From Symsagittifera roscoffensis (Eukaryota; Xenacoelomorpha; Acoela; Convolutidae), in contig NC_087068.1 in assembly GCF_963678635.1 (NCBI RefSeq), positions 36,093,436-36,157,435 on the forward strand: 64,000 nt of DNA, in the 5' to 3' direction. Of this stretch, positions 1 through 12,300 are shown in pieces. The translations under genes and the position numbers were made by a program. The notes beneath the pieces are model-generated. The model did no database searches. It had not been told where the DNA came from and saw only the letters and a program-made list of their open reading frames with translations. Position 1 is the stretch's first letter; every line of letters begins with the position of its first letter.

Positions 1-343
1 CGTCACTTATCCAAATAATTGTTGATTTTATTTCAGTTCTATACAACAAAGACGCACTCTTCACTGACAGTTCGAAACTCAGACTTAAAATCCAGGGACA
101 TGAGAAATATGAGATGTCGAGTCTATTTTGTTTTTGAGTCCATTAAAAAACATCTTGTTAACCATCAAGGAATTGGCGCCATCAAAAAACATATATGATG
201 CGTTTTCAAACTTTTTGCTTTCTGGTTAATAAGCATCTTTAATGGAAAAATTAGTAATGACACAGAAAAATCTTGGTAGAAGTGAAAAGGAAATCCTCTT
301 GTAAATTCAAGAATAGCTTCGAGCTGTCTGCTTTGCTTGTCAG
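1..343 (+). other. Probable intron of the channel gene
   Basis: The acceptor cag at 341-343 precedes the pore exon. An open stretch after the TTTCAG at about 32-37 reads LYNKDALFTDSSKLRLKIQG, but no convincing donor follows, so I do not call it an exon. Confidence 0.35.
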
Positions 344-3300
344 AGAATGCCCTCATTTACATCACCACCTTCTACTTCGTCATCACTGTCACCACTTCAG
401 CAGGTATAACTTTGTTCGAACTAGACTCTCGTCATAATCTTTTCCTAAATACGTCTGCAAGCCAAATCTTAGTTTTTTATTACGCAATTGAACTTGTGAG
501 AAAACGTACTAAAATTGACGTCTTTGAGCACATTTTGGAAAACTTTATCCAAAGAATTGCGTTTTTCTGGCCTTCATCTCCTTGCACTTATTACATGTTG
601 ACACTGAGAGTCCCATCAGCAAATTTCAAGCGTCAGTCAGCCAAAAATGGCGAGCTCAGAGTTGTGAGTGGGTGACAACTTCTGATATGAGGCGTGCGCA
701 TTTGTGAGGGTTGTTTCATTTGAAGTGCCTCAATTTAGGTTTCGGTGACCTGGTGCCTCGCAACCTGCTGGAGACGCAGATCTCGTGGGTGATGGCTGTG
801 ATGGGCAAGGTACATGCAGCCTACATGATGGGAATAATAGCCTCCCTCTACTCTTTTGGAGTGGACAAAAAGACACAGTACTACGACGAGTCACTCAGAC
901 TCAAAACGGGTACACTCCTCCTCCTCCTCATAGAAAGACAACACGCTCTCAAATACAGTTTAGAGCTATAGAAGCTTCTCCGAAAACTTCGTGCCAAAGA
1001 TTCTTCTACCGATATCTTTTAGTTACTCTTCATTTTAATTAAACAATCATAGGTTTTCGCTGCAAAAGAAAGATTTTGCATTTAAATGAAGAATTCTTAA
1101 GTAAATATTGTGTGAAAAACTGTCAAACTATAATCTGTGGACTGTCCAGTCAATAGTGTTAAAATAGGTTGTCACTTTTTACAGAGCTGGATCTGATCCT
1201 GAGGAGTCAGACTAGGCAGGAGATCAAGAAGCGGGAGAAGCTGACAGCTGAGGACAGGGAAGAGATAGGGAGGGGGGAGGTGACTGCTGCAGAGAGGAAG
1301 GAACAGAAGAAACGGGAGGTGAGTGGCGGGTGTAAGGTGTCGGATAACTAACCAACAATGGTTGTAAAACAATAGGAGGCCTTGATTTGAGCGGTTTTTT
1401 TAGATAAACCGCTCAAAACCGTTCAAATCTTGCGCGGTTTTTTAGATAAACCGCTCAAAACCGTTCAAATCTTGCGCGGTTTTTTAGATAAACCGTTCAA
1501 AACCGTTCAAATCTTGCGCGGTTTTTTAGATAAACCGCTCAAAACCGTTCAAATCTTGCGCGGTTTTTTAGATAAACCGTTCAAAACCGTTCAAATCTTG
1601 CGCGGTTTTTTAGATAAACCGCTCAAAACCGTTCAAATCTTGCGCGGTTTTTTAGATAAACCGTTCAAAACCGTTCAAATCTTGCGCGGTTTTTTAGATA
1701 AACCGCTCAAAACCGTTCAAATCTTGCGCGGTTTTTTAGATAAACCGCTCAAAACCGTTCAAATCTTGCGCGGTTTTTTAGATAAACCGCTCAAAACCGT
1801 TCAAATCTTGCGCGGTTTTTTAGATAAACCGCTCAAAACTGTTCAAATCTTGCGCGGTTTTTTAGATAAACCGCTCAAAACCGTTCAAATCTTGCGCGGT
1901 TTTTTAGATAAACCGTTCAAAACCGTTCAAATCTTGCGCGGTTTTTTAGATAAACCGCTCAAAACCGTTCAAATCTTGCGCGGTTTTTTAGATAAACCGC
2001 TCAAAACCGTTCAAATCTTGCGCGGTTTTTTAGATAAACCGCTCAAAACCGTTCAAATCTTGCGCGGTTTTTTAGATAAACCGCTCAAAACCGTTCAAAT
2101 CTTGCGCGGTTTTTTAGATAAACCGCTCAAAACTGTTCAAATCTTGCGCGGTTTTTTAGATAAACCGCTCAAAACCGTTCATATCTTGCGCGGTTTTTTA
2201 GATAAACCGCTCAAAACCGTTCAAATCTTGCGCGGTTTTTTAGATAAACCGCTCAAAACCGTTCAAATCTTGCGCGGTTTTTTAGATAAACCGCTCAAAA
2301 CCGTTCAAATCTTGCGCGGTTTTTTAGATAAACCGCTCAAAACCGTTCAAATCTTGCGCGGTTTTTTAGATAAACCGCTCAAAACCGTTCAAATCTTGCG
2401 CGGTTTTTTAGATAAACCGCTCAAAACCGTTCAAATCTTGCGCGGTTTTTTAGATAAACCGCTCAAAACCGTTCAAATCTTGCGCGGTTTTTTAGATAAA
2501 CCGCTCAAAACCGTTCAAATCTTGCGCGGTTTTTTAGATAAACCGTTCAAAACCGTTCAAATCTTGCGCGGTTTTTTAGATAAACCGCTCAAAACCGTTC
2601 AAATCTTGCGCGGTTTTTTAGATAAACCGTTCAAAACCGTTCAAATCTTGCGCGGTTTTTTAGATAAACCGCTCAAAACCGTTCAAATCTTGCGCGGTTT
2701 TTTAGATAAACCGCTCAAAGCTGTTCAAATCTTGCGCGGTTTTTTAGATAAACCGCTCAAAACCGTTCATATCTTGCGCGGTTTTTTAGATAAACCGCTC
2801 AAAACCGTTCAAATCTTGCGCGGTTTTTTAGATAAACCGTTCAAAACCGTTCAAATCTTGCGCGGTTTTTTAGATAAACCGCTCAAAACCGTTCAAATCT
2901 TGCGCGGTTTTTTAGATAAACCGCTCAAAACTGTTCAAATCTTGCGCGGTTTTTTAGATAAACCGCTCAAAACCGTTCAAATCTTGCGCGGTTTTTTAGA
3001 TAAACCGCTCAAAACTGTTCAAATCTTGCGCGGTTTTTTAGATAAACCGCTCAAAACCGTTCAAATCTTGCGCGGTTTTTTAGATAAACCGCTCAAAACC
3101 GTTCAAATCTTGCGCGGTTTTTTAGATAAACCGCTCAAAACTGTTCAAATCTTGCGCGGTTTTTTAGATAAACCGCTCAAAACCGTTCATATCTTGCGCG
3201 GTTTTTTAGATAAACCGCTCAAAACCGTTCAAATCTTGCGCGGTTTTTTAGATAAACCGCTCAAAACCGTTCAAATCTTGCGCGGTTTTTTAGATAAACC

Positions 3301-6300
3301 GTTCAAAACCGTTCAAATCTTGCGCGGTTTTTTAGATAAACCGCTCAAAACCGTTCAAATCTTGCGCGGTTTTTTAGATAAACCGTTCAAAACCGTTCAA
3401 ATCTTGCGCGGTTTTTTAGATAAACCGCTCAAAACCGTTCAAATCTTGCGCGGTTTTTTAGATAAACCGCTCAAAACCGTTCAAATCTTGCGCGGTTTTT
3501 TAGATAAACCGCTCAAAACCGTTCAAATCTTGCGCGGTTTTTTAGATAAACCGCTCAAAACTGTTCAAATCTTGCGCGGTTTTTTAGATAAACCGCTCAA
3601 AACCGTTCAAATCTTGCGCGGTTTTTTAGATAAACCGTTCAAAACCGTTCAAATCTTGCGCGGTTTTTTAGATAAACCGCTCAAAACCGTTCAAATCTTG
3701 CGCGGTTTTTTAGATAAACCGTTCAAAACCGTTCAAATCTTGCGCGGTTTTTTAGATAAACCGCTCAAAACCGTTCAAATCTTGCGCGGTTTTTTAGATA
3801 AACCGTTCAAAACCGTTCAAATCTTGCGCGGTTTTTTAGATAAACCGCTCAAAACCGTTCAAATCTTGCGCGGTTTTTTAGATAAACCGCTCAAAACCGT
3901 TCAAATCTTGCGCGGTTTTTTAGATAAACCGTTCAAAACCGTTCAAATCTTGCGCGGTTTTTTAGATAAACCGCTCAAAACCGTTCATGTCTTGCGCGGT
4001 TTTTTAGATAAACCGCTCAAAACCGTTCAAATCTTGCGCGGTTTTTTAGATAAACCGCTCAAAACCGTTCAAATCTTGCGCGGTTTTTTAGATAAACCGT
4101 TCAAAACCGTTCAAATCTTGCGCGGTTTTTTAGATAAACCGCTCAAAACCGTTCAAATCTTGCGCGGTTTTTTAGATAAACCGCTCAAAACCGTTCAAAT
4201 CTTGCGCGGTTTTTTAGATAAACCGCTCAAAACTGTTCAAATCTTGCGCGGTTTTTTAGATAAACCGCTCAAAACCGTTCATATCTTGCGCGGTTTTTTA
4301 GATAAACCGCTCAAAACCGTTCAAATCTTGCGCGGTTTTTTAGATAAACCGCTCAAAACCGTTCAAATCTTGCGCGGTTTTTTAGATAAACCGCTCAAAA
4401 CCGTTCAAATCTTGCGCGGTTTTTTAGATAAACCGCTCAAAACTGTTCAAATCTTGCGCGGTTTTTTAGATAAACCGCTCAAAACCGTTCAAATCTTGCG
4501 CGGTTTTTTAGATAAACCGTTCAAAACCGTTCAAATCTTGCGCGGTTTTTTAGATAAACCGCTCAAAACCGTTCAAATCTTGCACGGTTTTTTAGATAAA
4601 CCGTTCAAAACCGTTCAAATCTTGCGCGGTTTTTTAGATAAACCGCTCAAAACCGTTCAAATCTTGCGCGGTTTTTTAGATAAACCGTTCAAAACCGTTC
4701 AAATCTTGCGCGGTTTTTTAGATAAACCGCTCAAAACCGTTCAAATCTTGCGCGGTTTTTTAGATAAACCGCTCAAAACCGTTCAAATCTTGCGCGGTTT
4801 TTTAGATAAACCGCTCAAAACCGTTCAAATCTTGCGCGGTTTTTTAGATAAACCGTTCAAAACCGTTCAAATCTTGCGCGGTTTTTTAGATAAACCGCTC
4901 AAAACCGTTCAAATCTTGCGCGGTTTTTTAGATAAACCGTTCAAAACCGTTCAAATCTTGCGCGGTTTTTTAGATAAACCGCTCAAAACCGTTCAAATCT
5001 TGCGCGGTTTTTTAGATAAACCGCTCAAAGCTGTTCAAATCTTGCGCGGTTTTTTAGATAAACCGCTCAAAACCGTTCATATCTTGCGCGGTTTTTTAGA
5101 TAAACCGCTCAAAACCGTTCAAATCTTGCGCGGTTTTTTAGATAAACCGTTCAAAACCGTTCAAATCTTGCGCGGTTTTTTAGATAAACCGCTCAAAACC
5201 GTTCAAATCTTGCGCGGTTTTTTAGATAAACCGCTCAAAACTGTTCAAATCTTGCGCGGTTTTTTAGATAAACCGCTCAAAACCGTTCAAATCTTGCGCG
5301 GTTTTTTAGATAAACCGCTCAAAACTGTTCAAATCTTGCGCGGTTTTTTAGATAAACCGCTCAAAACCGTTCAAATCTTGCGCGGTTTTTTAGATAAACC
5401 GCTCAAAACCGTTCAAATCTTGCGCGGTTTTTTAGATAAACCGCTCAAAACTGTTCAAATCTTGCGCGGTTTTTTAGATAAACCGCTCAAAACCGTTCAT
5501 ATCTTGCGCGGTTTTTTAGATAAACCGCTCAAAACCGTTCAAATCTTGCGCGGTTTTTTAGATAAACCGCTCAAAACCGTTCAAATCTTGCGCGGTTTTT
5601 TAGATAAACCGTTCAAAAACCGTTCAAATCTTGCGCGGTTTTTTAGATAAACCGCTCAAAACCGTTCAAATCTTGCGCGGTTTTTTAGATAAACCGTTCA
5701 AAACCGTTCAAATCTTGCGCGGTTTTTTAGATAAACCGCTCAAAACCGTTCAAATCTTGCGCGGTTTTTTAGATAAACCGCTCAAAACCGTTCAAATCTT
5801 GCGCGGTTTTTTAGATAAACCGCTCAAAACCGTTCAAATCTTGCGCGGTTTTTTAGATAAACCGCTCAAAACTGTTCAAATCTTGCGCGGTTTTTTAGAT
5901 AAACCGCTCAAAACCGTTCAAATCTTGCGCGGTTTTTTAGATAAACCGTTCAAAACCGTTCAAATCTTGCGCGGTTTTTTAGATAAACCGCTCAAAACCG
6001 TTCAAATCTTGCGCGGTTTTTTAGATAAACCGTTCAAAACCGTTCAAATCTTGCGCGGTTTTTTAGATAAACCGCTCAAAACCGTTCAAATCTTGCGCGG
6101 TTTTTTAGATAAACCGTTCAAAACCGTTCAAATCTTGCGCGGTTTTTTAGATAAACCGCTCAAAACCGTTCAAATCTTGCGCGGTTTTTTAGATAAACCG
6201 CTCAAAACCGTTCAAATCTTGCGCGGTTTTTTAGATAAACCGTTCAAAACCGTTCAAATCTTGCGCGGTTTTTTAGATAAACCGCTCAAAACCGTTCATG

Positions 6301-9300
6301 TCTTGCGCGGTTTTTTAGATAAACCGCTCAAAACCGTTCAAATCTTGCGCGGTTTTTTAGATAAACCGTTCAAAACCGTTCAAATCTTGCGCGGTTTTTT
6401 AGATAAACCGCTCAAAACCGTTCAAATCTTGCGCGGTTTTTTAGATAAACCGCTCAAAACTGTTCAAATCTTGCGCGGTTTTTTAGATAAACCGCTCAAA
6501 ACCGTTCAAATCTTGCGCGGTTTTTTAGATAAACCGCTCAAAACTGTTCAAATCTTGCGCGGTTTTTTAGATAAACCGCTCAAAACCGTTCAAATCTTGC
6601 GCGGTTTTTTAGATAAACCGCTCAAAACCGTTCAAATCTTGCGCGGTTTTTTAGATAAACCGCTCAAAACTGTTCAAATCTTGCGCGGTTTTTTAGATAA
6701 ACCGCTCAAAACCGTTCAAATCTTGCGCGGTTTTTTAGATAAACCGTTCAAAACCGTTCAAATCTTGCGCGGTTTTTTAGATAAACCGCTCAAAACCGTT
6801 CAAATCTTGCGCGGGTTTTTAGATAAACCGTTCAAAACCGTTCAAATCTTGCGCGGTTTTTTAGATAAACCGCTCAAAACCGTTCAAATCTTGCGCGGTT
6901 TTTTAGATAAACCGTTCAAAACCGTTCAAATCTTGCGCGGTTTTTTAGATAAACCGCTCAAAACCGTTCAAATCTTGCGCGGTTTTTTAGATAAACCGCT
7001 CAAAACCGTTCAAATCTTGCGCGGTTTTTTAGATAAACCGCTCAAAACCGTTCAAATCTTGCGCGGTTTTTTAGATAAACCGCTCAAAACTGTTCAAATC
7101 TTGCGCGGTTTTTTAGATAAACCGCTCAAAACCGTTCAAATCTTGCGCGGTTTTTTAGATAAACCGTTCAAAACCGTTCAAATCTTGCGCGGTTTTTTAG
7201 ATAAACCGCTCAAAACCGTTCAAATCTTGCGCGGTTTTTTAGATAAACCGCTCAAAACCGTTCAAATCTTGCGCGGTTTTTTAGATAAACCGCTCAAAAC
7301 CGTTCAAATCTTGCGCGGTTTTTTAGATAAACCGCTCAAAACCGTTCAAATCTTGCGCGGTTTTTTAGATAAACCGCTCAAAACTGTTCAAATCTTGCGC
7401 GGTTTTTTAGATAAACCGCTCAAAACCGTTCATATCTTGCGCGGTTTTTTAGATAAACCGCTCAAAACCGTTCAAATCTTGCGCGGTTTTTTAGATAAAC
7501 CGCTCAAAACCGTTCAAATCTTGCGCGGTTTTTTAGATAAACCGCTCAAAACCGTTCAAATCTTGCGCGGTTTTTTAGATAAACCGCTCAAAACCGTTCA
7601 AATCTTGCGCGGTTTTTTAGATAAACCGCTCAAAACCGTTCAAATCTTGCGCGGTTTTTTAGATAAACCGCTCAAAACCGTTCAAATCTTGCGCGGTTTT
7701 TTAGATAAACCGCTCAAAACCGTTCAAATCTTGCGCGGTTTTTTAGATAAACCGCTCAAAACCGTTCAAATCTTGCGCGGTTTTTTAGATAAACCGTTCA
7801 AAACCGTTCAAATCTTGCGCGGTTTTTTAGATAAACCGCTCAAAACCGTTCAAATCTTGCGCGGTTTTTTAGATAAACCGTTCAAAACCGTTCAAATCTT
7901 GCGCGGTTTTTTAGATAAACCGCTCAAAACCGTTCAAATCTTGCGCGGTTTTTTAGATAAACCGCTCAAAACTGTTCAAATCTTGCGCGGTTTTTTAGAT
8001 AAACCGCTCAAAACCGTTCATATCTTGCGCGGTTTTTTAGATAAACCGCTCAAAACCGTTCAAATCTTGCGCGGTTTTTTAGATAAACCGTTCAAAACCG
8101 TTCAAATCTTGCGCGGTTTTTTAGATAAACCGCTCAAAACCGTTCAAATCTTGCGCGGTTTTTTAGATAAACCGCTCAAAACCGTTCAAATCTTGCGCGG
8201 TTTTTTAGATAAACCGCTCAAAACCGTTCAAATCTTGCGCGGTTTTTTAGATAAACCGCTCAAAACCGTTCAAATCTTGCGCGGTTTTTTAGATAAACCG
8301 CTCAAAACTGTTCAAATCTTGCGCGGTTTTTTAGATAAACCACTCAAAACCGTTCAAATCTTGCGCGGTTTTTTAGATAAACCGTTCAAAACCGTTCAAA
8401 TCTTGCGCGGTTTTTTAGATAAACCGCTCAAAACCGTTCAAATCTTGCGCGGTTTTTTAGATAAACCGCTCAAAACCGTTCAAATCTTGCGCGGTTTTTT
8501 AGATAAACCGCTCAAAACCGTTCAAATCTTGCGCGGTTTTTTAGATAAACCGCTCAAAACCGTTCAAATCTTGCGCGGTTTTTTAGATAAACCGCTCAAA
8601 ACTGTTCAAATCTTGCGCGGTTTTTTAGATAAACCGCTCAAAACCGTTCATATCTTGCGCGGTTTTTTAGATAAACCGCTCAAAACCGTTCAAATCTTGC
8701 GCGGTTTTTTAGATAAATCGCTCAAAACCGTTCAAATCTTGCGCGGTTTTTTAGATAAACCGCTCAAAACCGTTCAAATCTTGCGCGGTTTTTTAGATAA
8801 ACCGCTCAAAACCGTTCAAATCTTGCGCGGTTTTTTAGATAAACCGCTCAAAACCGTTCAAATCTTGCGCGGTTTTTTAGATAAACCGCTCAAAACCGTT
8901 CAAATCTTGCGCGGTTTTTTAGATAAACCGCTCAAAACCGTTCAAATCTTGCGCGGTTTTTTAGATAAACCGCTCAAAACCGTTCAAATCTTGCGCGGTT
9001 TTTTAGATAAACCGTTCAAAACCGTTCAAATCTTGCGCGGTTTTTTAGATAAACCGCTCAAAACCGTTCAAATCTTGCGCGGTTTTTTAGATAAACCGTT
9101 CAAAACCGTTCAAATCTTGCGCGGTTTTTTAGATAAACCGCTCAAAACCGTTCAAATCTTGCGCGGTTTTTTAGATAAACCGCTCAAAACTGTTCAAATC
9201 TTGCGCGGTTTTTTAGATAAACCGCTCAAAACCGTTCATATCTTGCGCGGTTTTTTAGATAAACCGCTCAAAACCGTTCAAATCTTGCGCGGTTTTTTAG

Positions 9301-12300
9301 ATAAACCGTTCAAAACCGTTCAAATCTTGCGCGGTTTTTTAGATAAACCGCTCAAAACCGTTCAAATCTTGCGCGGTTTTTTAGATAAACCGCTCAAAAC
9401 TGTTCAAATCTTGCGCGGTTTTTTAGATAAACCGCTCAAAACCGTTCAAATCTTGCGCGGTTTTTTAGATAAACCGCTCAAAACTGTTCAAATCTTGCGC
9501 GGTTTTTTAGATAAACCGCTCAAAACTGTTCAAATCTTGCGCGGTTTTTTAGATAAACCGCTCAAAACCGTTCAAATCTTGCGCGGTTTTTTAGATAAAC
9601 CGCTCAAAACTGTTCAAATCTTGCGCGGTTTTTTAGATAAACCGCTCAAAACCGTTCATATCTTGCGCGGTTTTTTAGATAAACCGCTCAAAACCGTTCA
9701 AATCTTGCGCGGTTTTTTAGATAAACCGCTCAAAACCGTTCAAATCTTGCGCGGTTTTTTAGATAAACCGCTCAAAACCGTTCAAATCTTGCGCGGTTTT
9801 TTAGATAAACCGCTCAAAACTGTTCAAATCTTGCGCGGTTTTTTAGATAAACCGCTCAAAACCGTTCAAATCTTGCGCGGTTTTTTAGATAAACCGTTCA
9901 AAACCGTTCAAATCTCGCGCGGTTTTTTAGATAAACCGCTCAAAACCGTTCAAATCTTGCGCGGTTTTTTAGATAAACCGCTCAAAACCGTTCAAATCTT
10001 GCGCGGTTTTTTAGATAAACCGCTCAAAACCGTTCAAATCTTGCGCGGTTTTTTAGATAAACCGCTCAAAACCGTTCAAATCTTGCGCGGTTTTTTAGAT
10101 AAACCGCTCAAAACCGTTCAAATCTTGCGCGGTTTTTTAGATAAACCGCTCAAAACCGTTCAAATCTTGCGCGGTTTTTTAGATAAACCGCTCAAAACCG
10201 TTCAAATCTTGCGCGGTTTTTTAGATAAACCGTTCAAAACCGTTCAAATCTTGCGCGGTTTTTTAGATAAACCGCTCAAAACCGTTCAAATCTTGCGCGG
10301 TTTTTTAGATAAACCGCTCAAAACCGTTCAAATCTTGCGCGGTTTTTTAGATAAACCGCTGAAAACCGTTCAAATCTTGCGCGGTTTTTTAGATAAACCG
10401 CTCAAAACTGTTCAAATCTTGCGCGGTTTTTTAGATAAACCGCTCAAAACCGTTCATATCTTGCGCGGTTTTTTAGATAAACCGTTCAAAACCGTTCAAA
10501 TCTTGCGCGGTTTTTTAGATAAACCGCTCAAAACCGTTCAAATCTTGCGCGGTTTTTTAGATAAACCGTTCAAAACCGTTCAAATCTTGCGCGGTTTTTT
10601 AGATAAACCGCTCAAAACGTTCAAGTCTTGCGCGGTTTTTTAGATAAACCGCTCAAAACCGTTCAACTCTTGCGCGGTTTTTTAGATAAACCGCTCAAAA
10701 CCGTTCAAATCTTGCGCGGGGTTTTTGAGCGGTTTTTTTAGATAAACCGTTCAAAAACTGCTCAACCGCTCATTTTTAAGCAAGATTTTGAGCGCAATCG
10801 TCTAAAACAACCGCTCAAACCGCTCAAATCTTGCTTCAAACTAGGTGAAAAATCTCGACTCGGGGGGGGGGGGGTAGTTGCAACTTGTCGGCAATGACTG
10901 CCGTCCAATTATCATTATTTCGGTCCTAACAGATGTTTTTTGTCTGTTGTTTTCGAAAGATACCAGATTCGCTATACTGTTAATTACAAGTTAACTCTTG
11001 CTTCGAAAATTCGATGAACGTACTCGTGATGTTTTTTTTTTTCGTTTTTTTTTCAGGAAAAGTCAGGAAAATTGTTCACGCGGTTTGACTTTTGATTTCT
11101 TCTTAATTCACTTCTTCATTTCCTTCGTTAAAACGAAGGCCAAGTCAAATATCGAACTGAAAAGTTATGAAGATCACGAAAAAAGTGATCGACTTCTAAT
11201 TTCCAGAATGGAATTTAATGATTAGATTTCCCAGCGAGATAAAAAAATTTTACCTATTGATCCAATTTTCTCAAATTGGCTTATTTTATCTCCTTTAATA
11301 AGTTGTTCTAGAAATTCAAATAGCTTTAAGAAGGAAAAACGAAAGCCAGTATTTTTATGCGTTCATTGACTTGTTTCCAACGGTCTGTTGGACATATTTT
11401 TTTATGTGTTCATTGAATTGTTTCCAACGGTCTGCAGGCTTTGTTTCTTTATCTGTTCAGGTGGAGCGTGATGGCCTGACTGCGGCTGAGAGAACGGACA
11501 TTGAGAAGTATGCGGACATAGGCTGGAATCTCTCCGAGGGAATCCACATGTCCAGTCCAGAAGTGTTCAAAAACACGCCATACTCCATCAACGCCGCAGA
11601 GAAAGTCGAATTGTACAGGTGAATGATCAAATGTTAATGACGGAACAACTTTTTAAAAAGTCTAGAAAAAAGTTCACGCTCAGAATTGACAAGAAACAAA
11701 TGTTCAAATGGCGTAAAAATGGAACCTGATTTTAAGTTCTAATGGTGGATTTCGATTTTTTATTTTGCACTGGATTGAAAAAAAACTACCTCAATTTCTC
11801 AAAATAGTTTATTATCAAAAACTTTTCACACTCAAAGGAATTAAACGTCAAATATCTTTTGACTCACGAAATTTGAAAAACACTTAAACAGTTAGCCATC
11901 CTTTTTGATATTACTGATTTCAATACCACTTTACAAGGTGTCAGGTTGCTATAATTAAAATGACGAAGAAATGTAATTAGCTATTGCTCTTGAGGGGCTT
12001 AGAAGGCTGGCAGAGCAACGGCCTTCATCAAAAAATTGACTGAAAAATTGTAACGCGGCATGAGTAGTTTTTGAAAACTTCATCCGCATCCGCTCCGCAG
12101 CGCTTATGTTAGGCACGAGAGATATAGCGCACGTGAATTTTTTGTTACGAAATATTACCTAGCCCAAATTTTTGCTTGATGCGAGATGTTGCTGATTTGA
12201 CTCAGAAATATGCATGGAGATTTGCACTACTTAGGATATAATTGAAACATAGCATGGCAAACCAGCCGACATTAAACAAGGCGAAAGCCGCTAAACTTTT

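Noticed and set aside
1-120. Upstream coding exon of the channel after the TTTCAG at about 32-37
   Set aside because: The open stretch lacks a donor in the right phase and does not look like S5 or the pore turret.
1430-10643. Giant repetitive protein (two frames of 1,406 and 1,670 residues)
   Set aside because: The frames are a consequence of a 42-bp unit without stops. There is no start codon, splice support or composition of a real protein, and the upstream exon ends with a good donor at 1319.
1386-10840. CRISPR array
   Set aside because: The units are contiguous tandem repeats without unique spacers, in an animal gene intron.
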